A stretch of 42,234 bases of DNA from Ramlibacter sp. (GTDB taxonomy: Bacteria > Pseudomonadota > Gammaproteobacteria > Burkholderiales > Burkholderiaceae_C), in assembly GCA_030831585.1 (NCBI GenBank), contig JAURKV010000193.1, positions 1-42,234 on the forward strand, written 5' to 3'. Position 1 is the stretch's first letter; every line of letters starts with the position of its first letter. Position numbers and translations under genes: made by a program. Shown here one piece after another: positions 36,141-42,234 of this stretch. The notes below the pieces were generated by a model that worked only from the letters and a program-made list of their open reading frames with translations, was not told where the DNA came from and ran no database searches.

Positions 36141-38096
36141 TCAGTGGGGGGCGTGCGCCCGGATTTCATCCAACGCCGACGGGTTGTCCAGCGAAGACAG
36201 ATCACCGGGCGGTGCGCCGGTGTAGACGCTGCGAATCACACGTCGCATGATTTTGGAACTGCGGGTCTTGGGCAGCTGCGTCACGGCGTGAACCGCAGCC
36301 GGGCGGAAGGGCCGGCCGAGCTTGTCGGCCACCCGCTGCGCGACCTCGGCCAGCAGCGCATCGCCGGCCACATGCCCAGGGCTTGGCACCACGAAGACCA
36401 CCAGCTTCTGGCCCTTCTCGGCGTCGTGCACGCCGATGGCGGCGGCCTCGGCCACGGCCGACATTTCCAGCGCCAACTCCTCAACCTCGGCCGGCCCCAA
36501 ACGCTTGCCAGCCACCTTGAGGGTGTCGTCCGAGCGGCCCATGATGAAGAAGTCACCACCTTCCGTCCGCAAGGCAAGGTCGCCATGCACCCACAGGCCA
36601 GGCAGGGTGCGCCAGTATGTTTCGAGGTAGCGCTCGTCGTCCTGCCAGAAGGACTGGGTCATGCCGATGTAGGCGCCGCGGATCGCCAACTCACCGACCT
36701 CGCCGGTCACCGACTCCCCCTGAGCGTTGACCACATCGACATCGACCCCCGGGGAGATGGTGTTGAAGCCGGCCGGCGGGATGGGCCGGATCGGCACGCT
36801 GGCCAGCAAGCCGCCCGAGGCCTCGGTGCCGCCGGTGTAGTTCATGAGCGGGTGCTCGCCGCCGCCAAAACGGCGCTGGAACCAAGCAAAGTGCTCAGGG
36901 TCAATGGCTTCGCCCGCGGTGACCAGCAGCCGTACGCTGCTACGGTCACCCGCCAGCGCCTGGGCCTCGTGCGCCGCCATCCCGCGGATCAGGGTGGGCG
37001 CCGAGCCGAAATGGGTGATGCGGTGCCGCTCGACGAGGCGGGACATACGGGACCAGTCGGGGAAATCCGGCGCGCCGTCGTAGCACACCAACGTGGCGCC
37101 TCGCATGAGCGAGGAGCACATCACCAAGCTGCCGGCGATCCAGCCCATGTCGGCTGGCCAGCAAAAGCGGTCGCCAGGCTGAATGTCGAAATGCACCAGG
37201 GCATCGTGTGCGATCTTGACCGGGAAGCTGCCATGCGTGTGCACCACGCCCTTGGGCTTGCCGGTGGTGCCGGAGGTGTAGATCACCATGAAGGGGTCGT
37301 TCGGGTCCATGGCCAGCGGCGCGCGTCCGCGCCCGGCGCCCGCGCGTGCGACCGCCAGCCAGTCGCTGTTGAACGGGTCTGCTTCGGCATCGGCTGCGGG
37401 CGATGCATCCGGGTCACCCTTCCACACCACCCGCTTGACCGAAGGCAGCCTCTTCAGCGCATCGCGCATCGGGGCTTGGACATCAATACGGCGGCCCCGC
37501 CGCCAAAAGCCGGTGGTGGCCAGTACCACGCTGGCCTCGGCCGCAGCGAGGCGAGAGACGATCGCATCGGCGCCGAAGCCGCTGAACAGGGGCACCACAA
37601 TGGCGCCGAGACTGGCCACCGCCATGAAGGAGATGCTGGCCTCGACCCCGTTTTCCATCAGCAGCCCCACGCGGTCACCGGGGCCCACGCCCAGGTTGGC
37701 CAGGCCGGCGGCGAAGGCGCGTACCCGGGGCCCGAGCTCGGACCAAGCCACGGTCTTAACGCTGCCGTCTTCCCGCTCAGCGAGGATGGCCGGTTGGCCG
37801 GCGGTGACCGGGCGATCAGCCCAGGCCAGGATGGTGTCGACCCAGTTGAGGCGCCCGCCTGGAAACCAGCGCGGGAAGGCTGGGCCACGTGTGTCGTCTA
37901 GGTAAGCAGCGGGTGGCGTGGTCCACTGGACCTCGCAATGCGCCATCACCGCGCGCCAGTAGTGTTCAGGCTTGCGCAGCGCCAGGGCCTGCAGGTCTTC
38001 GTAGCGGGCCGTGCCCAGGCGGGCCATTAACTGCGCAATGCCAGACTGCGTGAGGTGCCGCTCACGCGGGTGCCAGGTGTCGGATGCGTGGCTCAC
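36141..38096 (-). CDS. Acetoacetyl/acetyl-CoA synthetase-like AMP-forming acyl-CoA ligase
   Basis: VIYTSGTTGKPKGVVHTHGSFP, NYTGGTEASGG, GRSDDTLKVAGKRLGPAEVE, LPKTRSSKIMRRVIR; GTG start at 38096 abuts thiolase stop. Confidence 0.9.
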   Translation of the reverse strand: MSHASDTWHPRERHLTQSGIAQLMARLGTARYEDLQALALRKPEHYWRAVMAHCEVQWTTPPAAYLDDTRGPAFPRWFPGGRLNWVDTILAWADRPVTAGQPAILAEREDGSVKTVAWSELGPRVRAFAAGLANLGVGPGDRVGLLMENGVEASISFMAVASLGAIVVPLFSGFGADAIVSRLAAAEASVVLATTGFWRRGRRIDVQAPMRDALKRLPSVKRVVWKGDPDASPAADAEADPFNSDWLAVARAGAGRGRAPLAMDPNDPFMVIYTSGTTGKPKGVVHTHGSFPVKIAHDALVHFDIQPGDRFCWPADMGWIAGSLVMCSSLMRGATLVCYDGAPDFPDWSRMSRLVERHRITHFGSAPTLIRGMAAHEAQALAGDRSSVRLLVTAGEAIDPEHFAWFQRRFGGGEHPLMNYTGGTEASGGLLASVPIRPIPPAGFNTISPGVDVDVVNAQGESVTGEVGELAIRGAYIGMTQSFWQDDERYLETYWRTLPGLWVHGDLALRTEGGDFFIMGRSDDTLKVAGKRLGPAEVEELALEMSAVAEAAAIGVHDAEKGQKLVVFVVPSPGHVAGDALLAEVAQRVADKLGRPFRPAAVHAVTQLPKTRSSKIMRRVIRSVYTGAPPGDLSSLDNPSALDEIRAHAPH

Positions 38097-38098
38097 AC

Positions 38099-39304
38099 TC
38101 AGGCCCTCTCGAAAATCGCGGCGACACCCTGGCCGCCGCCGATGCACATGGTCTCGAGCCCGTAACGACCCTTGCGCCGTTGCAACTCGTGCAGCAAGGT
38201 AGCCAGGATGCGCGCGCCGGTAGCGCCGACCGGGTGGCCCAGTGAGATGCCCGAGCCGTTAACGTTGAGCCGGTCCTCCAGGGCGTCCATCGACAGACCC
38301 CAGCCCTTGACGCAGGCCAGCACCTGGCAGGCAAAGGCCTCGTTCAACTCGATCAGGTCCATCTGGTCCAGGCGCAGCCCGGTGCGGGCCAGCACCTTGT
38401 GCACGGCGGGCACCGGGCCGATGCCCATGTGCGAGGGCTCGCAGCCGGCCGCGGCCCAGCCGACCAGCCAAGCACTGGGCTCGAGGCCGAGTTCGGCCAG
38501 CTTATCTTCGGCCACCACCAGGCAGGCGGCGGCGGCATCGTTCTGCTGGCAGGCGTTACCCGCGGTGACGATACCGTCCTTCATCACCGCGCGCAATTTG
38601 GCCATGGCCTCGCGGCTGGCGTCGGCGCGAACGCCCTCGTCACGATCAACCACCAGGGCGTCGCCCTTGCGCTGCGGCACTGAGACCGGGACGATCTCGC
38701 TGGCGAACCGCCCCTGCTCCCAGGCGGCCGCCGCACGCTGGTGGCTGCGGGCGGCGTAAGCGTCGGCCGCCTCGCGCGAGATGGCGTAGTCGCGGGCGAG
38801 GTTCTCAGCGGTTTCGATCATGCCGCTGATGCGGCCAAAGCGGCCCTCCGGCTGCGAGCGCTCGCGACCGCGGTCGAGGCGGTCATGCATCGTGACCGAG
38901 CCGGCGCGGCTGCCCCAGCGCATGCCGGTGGTGTAGTACTCCACATTGCTCATGCTCTCGACGCCTCCGGCCATGACCACATCGGCCGCACCGGTCTGCA
39001 CCATCATCGCGGCGGTGGCAATGGCCTGCAGGCCACCGCCGCAGCGGCGATCGAGCTGCATGCCCGCGACCTCGATCGGAAAGCCCGCCTGCAGCGCCAC
39101 CCAGCGGCCGGTGCAGGGTGTCTCGCCGTTGGTGTAGCTTTGGGCAAAGACGACATCGTCAATACGGGCCGGATCCAGCCCGGTTCGCTGGACGATGGCA
39201 CGGGCCACGGTGGCACCAAGCTCCTCGACCGGCACCGGGCGCAAGGCCCCACCAAAGGCGCCAACCGGCGTTCGCAGGGGGGAAACGATGGCAGCTCTTT
39301 TCAT
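38099..39304 (-). CDS. Acetyl-CoA acetyltransferase / 3-ketoacyl-CoA thiolase
   Basis: MKRAAIVSPLRTPVGAFGG, LDRRCGGGLQAIATA (active Cys), NEAFACQVLA, NVNGSGISLGHPVGATGARI, CIGGGQGVA. Confidence 0.94.
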   Translation of the reverse strand: MKRAAIVSPLRTPVGAFGGALRPVPVEELGATVARAIVQRTGLDPARIDDVVFAQSYTNGETPCTGRWVALQAGFPIEVAGMQLDRRCGGGLQAIATAAMMVQTGAADVVMAGGVESMSNVEYYTTGMRWGSRAGSVTMHDRLDRGRERSQPEGRFGRISGMIETAENLARDYAISREAADAYAARSHQRAAAAWEQGRFASEIVPVSVPQRKGDALVVDRDEGVRADASREAMAKLRAVMKDGIVTAGNACQQNDAAAACLVVAEDKLAELGLEPSAWLVGWAAAGCEPSHMGIGPVPAVHKVLARTGLRLDQMDLIELNEAFACQVLACVKGWGLSMDALEDRLNVNGSGISLGHPVGATGARILATLLHELQRRKGRYGLETMCIGGGQGVAAIFERA

Positions 39305-40212
39305 GCGCGATTCCTTCGGGGATTTGATGAGGGGCGCAGGTCGACGCGCCCGTGATTGAGGACCACCGCGCCGCGCTCGAGGGCGGTAGTGCGCAGCGAC
39401 ACCTGGTCGCCGTCTACCCACAGCTCGGTGCGCAGGGTGTCGCCCGGCAAGGCCGGCGCGGTAAAGCGCACACGCATCGCGGCAAAGCGCGATGCGTCGT
39501 AGTCAAGCAGCGCACGCATCACCGCGTGAGCGGCAATCCCCATGGTGGCGAGGCCGTGCAGGATAGGGCGGGAAAAGCCCGCGCGGGCTGCCACCGCCGG
39601 ATCGGCGTGCAGCGGATTGAGGTCACCGCAGAGGCGGTACAAGAGCGCCGCCTGCGGCGAAGTGGCCAGGTCGCAGACCGCGTCGGGCGCGCGCTCGGGG
39701 ATGGGGTGCGGCGGCGGCGGGCTGCCTTCGGACGCGCCGGGACCCAGGCCACCATCGCCGCGCAGGAAATTGAGCTGACGCACGGTGGCAATCAGCTTCC
39801 CTGAGGTCACGTCGCGGATCTCGCGAACCTGCTGCAAAAAGGCGCCACGACCCTCGCCTCGGTCCCACAGCGCGGTCACCCGGGTGTGGCCGGTGGCATG
39901 ACCTGTTGCCGGGATCGGGGTGTGCAAAGTCAGTTCATGCTCGGCATGGACCACCTGCTCCCAGGCAATGCCGGTGTCGGGCTCGCGCGCCCAGAAGCCG
40001 GGGTAAGCCAGCACATTGGCCAGGGTCGGCATGGCGACTAGCGTATCGCCGGTCAGGCCCTCGTAGACATATCGCAAAGGCCCGGGGTCGAGCGGGTCAC
40101 TGCCCAGGCCCAGGGAGAGCGCATAGAACTGGGTGTCGCGCGCGGTCCAGGCGTGCTCGATCGTGGGAAAAGCCCGCTGTAGCAGGCGTGGTGGGTCGAT
40201 TCGGCTGGGCAT
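39301..40212 (-). CDS. MaoC-like 2-enoyl-CoA hydratase 2 type dehydratase (N-terminal FAS1-DH-like half plus C-terminal hot-dog)
   Basis: ATSPQAALLYRLCGDLNPLHADPAVAARAGFSRPILHGLATMGIAAHAVM and VRFTAPALPGDTLRTELW resemble peroxisomal MFE-2 hydratase 2; ATGA overlap with thiolase. Confidence 0.88.
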   Translation of the reverse strand: MPSRIDPPRLLQRAFPTIEHAWTARDTQFYALSLGLGSDPLDPGPLRYVYEGLTGDTLVAMPTLANVLAYPGFWAREPDTGIAWEQVVHAEHELTLHTPIPATGHATGHTRVTALWDRGEGRGAFLQQVREIRDVTSGKLIATVRQLNFLRGDGGLGPGASEGSPPPPHPIPERAPDAVCDLATSPQAALLYRLCGDLNPLHADPAVAARAGFSRPILHGLATMGIAAHAVMRALLDYDASRFAAMRVRFTAPALPGDTLRTELWVDGDQVSLRTTALERGAVVLNHGRVDLRPSSNPRRNRA

Positions 40213-40267
40213 TGCGAAACAAACGATACGGCCCCGGCCTGTTCGGGGTCAACCGGTGTCACCCTGA

Positions 40268-40278
40268 TGTTCCGTACT
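40268..40278 (-). promoter_or_regulatory. AGTACGGAACA motif, copy 3 (minus strand, toward maoC-like gene)
   Basis: Plus strand TGTTCCGTACT; on the minus strand followed by 15 nt then TTGACC (40252..40247). Confidence 0.65.
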
Positions 40279-40338
40279 TCAGAATCAGCATCCGCGGGCG
40301 GTGGCGATGCCCTTTGCGACTTCGCGGCCAGATCCCAC

Positions 40339-40349
40339 AGTACGGAACA
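40339..40349 (+). promoter_or_regulatory. AGTACGGAACA motif, copy 4 (toward acyl-CoA dehydrogenase)
   Basis: Exact 11-mer followed by 15 nt then TTGACG at 40365. Confidence 0.65.
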
Positions 40350-40400
40350 GAGACGCGCCCTGGCTTGACGGGCCCAAGGGTTCGCCCCGAACATGACGCC

Positions 40401-41552
40401 ATGATCAGAGACCGCGAAACCCTGGACCTGCTGCTGCAGAACATCGCCCGATTCGTCCGCGAGCGCCTCGTGCCCCATGAAGAGCTGGTCGCCGAGACCG
40501 ACGAGATTCCCCCCGAACTGGTGGACGAAATGCGGCAGATGGGCCTGTTCGGCCTCTCAGTGCCGGAGGCGTATGGGGGGCTGGAGCTGACGATGGAGGA
40601 GGAGGCCCTGGCCGTGCTGGAGTTATGTCGCACCTCGCCGGCGTTTCGCTCCATCATCGGCACCACGGTGGGCATCGGCTCCCAGGGCATTGTCTTTGAC
40701 GGCACCGAGGAACAAAAGCGCCGCTACTTGCCGGGCATGGCCACTGGCGAGATCATCGCCTCCTTCGCGCTGACCGAGCCTGAGTCCGGCTCGGACGCAG
40801 CTTCCCTGCGCACCACCGCCATCCGCGACGGCGACCACTATGTGGTCAACGGCACCAAGCGCTACATCACCAACGCGCCGCATGCGGGCGTGTTCACCCT
40901 CATGGCGCGGACCAATCCGCAGGACAAGGGCGCCTCGGGCATCTCGGCCTTCATCGTCGACGCCAAGAGCCCGGGCATCAGCTTCGGCCGGCGGGACAAG
41001 AAGATGGGCCAGCGCGGCGCGCATACCTGCGACGTCATTTTCGAGAACTGCCGGGTGCCAGCCGAGAACCTGATCGGCGGAAAGGAGGGCGTGGGCTTCA
41101 AGACCGCGATGAAGGTGCTGGACAAGGGCCGTATCCACATTGCCGCAGTCTGCGTGGGCGTGGCCGAGCGCATGCTGGCCGACGCGCTTCGCTACGCGAT
41201 GGAGCGCAAGCAGTTCGGCCAGCGCATTGGCGACTTCCAGCTTGTGCAGGCGCTGCTGGCCGACAGCAAGGCTGAGATCTACGCGGCCCGCAGCATGATG
41301 ATCGACGCCGCCCGTCGGCGTGACGAGGGCCTGCCCCACACCACCGAGGCCTCCTGCGCCAAGATGTTCGCCTCCGAGATGTGCGGCCGGGTCGCAGACC
41401 GCGCGGTGCAGGTTTTCGGAGGGGCCGGCTACATGAGCGAATACGGCATCGAGCGCTTTTACCGCGACGTGCGCCTGTTCCGCATCTACGAGGGCACGAC
41501 CCAGATCCAGCAGATTTTGATCGCGCGCAACATGATGCGGGAAGCGGCCTGA
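40401..41552 (+). CDS. Acyl-CoA dehydrogenase
   Basis: Start MIRDRETLDLLLQNIARFVRERLVPHEE at 40401; FALTEPESGSDAASLRT, GGAGYMSEYGIERFYRDVRLFRIYEGTTQIQQILIARNM. Confidence 0.95.
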   Translation: MIRDRETLDLLLQNIARFVRERLVPHEELVAETDEIPPELVDEMRQMGLFGLSVPEAYGGLELTMEEEALAVLELCRTSPAFRSIIGTTVGIGSQGIVFDGTEEQKRRYLPGMATGEIIASFALTEPESGSDAASLRTTAIRDGDHYVVNGTKRYITNAPHAGVFTLMARTNPQDKGASGISAFIVDAKSPGISFGRRDKKMGQRGAHTCDVIFENCRVPAENLIGGKEGVGFKTAMKVLDKGRIHIAAVCVGVAERMLADALRYAMERKQFGQRIGDFQLVQALLADSKAEIYAARSMMIDAARRRDEGLPHTTEASCAKMFASEMCGRVADRAVQVFGGAGYMSEYGIERFYRDVRLFRIYEGTTQIQQILIARNMMREAA

Positions 41553-41556
41553 GCGA

Positions 41557-41572
41557 CGGCGCTGAGACGCCG
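41557..41572. other. Small hairpin between convergent genes (no T-tract)
   Basis: CGGCG-CTGAGA-CGCCG immediately after the acyl-CoA dehydrogenase stop. Confidence 0.3.
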
Positions 41573-41600
41573 CACCGAGGCACCCAGGGTCGGCTCAGGC

Positions 41601-42234
41601 CTAGCGGCGACCTGCCAGGAGGGCCATGAGACCGCGCAGGTCTGACGCCTGGTCGAGGCGCCAGACTCGGTCCACCACCGCCGCTGTGGCCGCCGCGTCG
41701 AGTACGCCTTCAGCATTGCGCTCGAATTTAGCCACCAACTCCTCGTCTGTCATGCGGGTGCTCGGGTCGGGCGAGGGACTGCCCTTGGGGTAACGGCGCT
41801 CGCCGACAAAGGTCTGTCCTCGGGCACGCACCTCGATGCGGGTGGGCCGGCTGGCGGAATTGCCCGTCACCAGCTTTTCGTAGTCGGGGTGCACGCCGAA
41901 CTTCACCTTGTCCATCAGTGCCAGCACGGAAGGGTCGTAGACCACCTCGGGCGACTGCCACTGCTTGCCCGGCGGGATCCGGTGCGCACCCACGCTCAGG
42001 CCATGGGCTATGGAGAACTGGCCCTGGGTCTCGTGGGTGATGTCCCGATTGAGCCAGAGTGGCTGCATCACGAAGCCCTCCACCCAGGCGCGGATCTCTT
42101 CAATCTCGTCGACCCGGATCTCGTTCGTCTCCAGCACCTCGGTCAGCGCGTCCAGTGGCGCGTGCAGGATGCGGCAGTGGGGATAAGGTTTGTACGACTG
42201 TGCGTCGGGGAACCACCAGGCCTGCCCCAGGTCC
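41601..42234 (-). CDS. MmgE/PrpD family protein, C-terminal part (5' end outside window)
   Basis: Frame stays open to the window edge (...SYKPYPHCRILHAPLDALTEVLETNEIRV...). C-terminus closely parallels the 31986..33422 product (RARGQTFVGE[KR]R[FY]PKGSPSPDP). Confidence 0.9.
   Translation of the reverse strand, partial: DLGQAWWFPDAQSYKPYPHCRILHAPLDALTEVLETNEIRVDEIEEIRAWVEGFVMQPLWLNRDITHETQGQFSIAHGLSVGAHRIPPGKQWQSPEVVYDPSVLALMDKVKFGVHPDYEKLVTGNSASRPTRIEVRARGQTFVGERRYPKGSPSPDPSTRMTDEELVAKFERNAEGVLDAAATAAVVDRVWRLDQASDLRGLMALLAGRR

Noticed and set aside
35919-37901. 660-aa plus-strand ORF opposite the IclR2 and CoA ligase genes
   Set aside because: Antisense shadow ORF in high-GC DNA; low-complexity H/R/G/A-rich product with no recognisable domain, while the opposite strand encodes clear families.

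Overview
High-GC window with protein families typical of Betaproteobacteria (Burkholderiales-like; inferred from protein style only). It is densely coding, with no rRNA, tRNA, CRISPR array or intact transposase that I could recognise. From left to right: (i) the 3' end of a Crp/Fnr-type regulator; (ii) a minus-strand branched-chain-amino-acid-type ABC transporter operon (livG/H/M/K/F family) led by a long-chain acyl-CoA synthetase; (iii) a secreted GH5 glycoside hydrolase and a truncated LacI-family remnant; (iv) a LysR regulator divergent from an operon of a soluble CapA/PgsA-like protein, a complete oligopeptide/dipeptide-type ABC importer, a cupin-like protein and a D-2-hydroxyacid dehydrogenase; (v) a LysR divergent from a carboxymuconolactone-decarboxylase-like / 3-hydroxyisobutyrate-dehydrogenase-like / amidohydrolase / MFS cluster; (vi) a minus-strand trio (F420-type NADP oxidoreductase-like, shikimate-dehydrogenase-like, NAD-epimerase), divergent from an orphan Bug/TctC receptor and followed by two MFS transporters; (vii) a catabolic module of aldehyde dehydrogenase, MmgE/PrpD, SDR, two IclR regulators, CoA ligase, thiolase, hydratase-2-type MaoC, acyl-CoA dehydrogenase and a second MmgE/PrpD. 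The strongest non-coding signal is an 11-bp motif, AGTACGGAACA, found four times. Each copy sits exactly 15 nt upstream of a TTGACC/TTGACG/TTGCGG hexamer, in front of four transcription units of module (vii). This looks like an uncharacterised regulon controlling an (R)-specific, peroxisome-like beta-oxidation pathway. All calls come from reading the sequence and the supplied ORFs; no database search was run.
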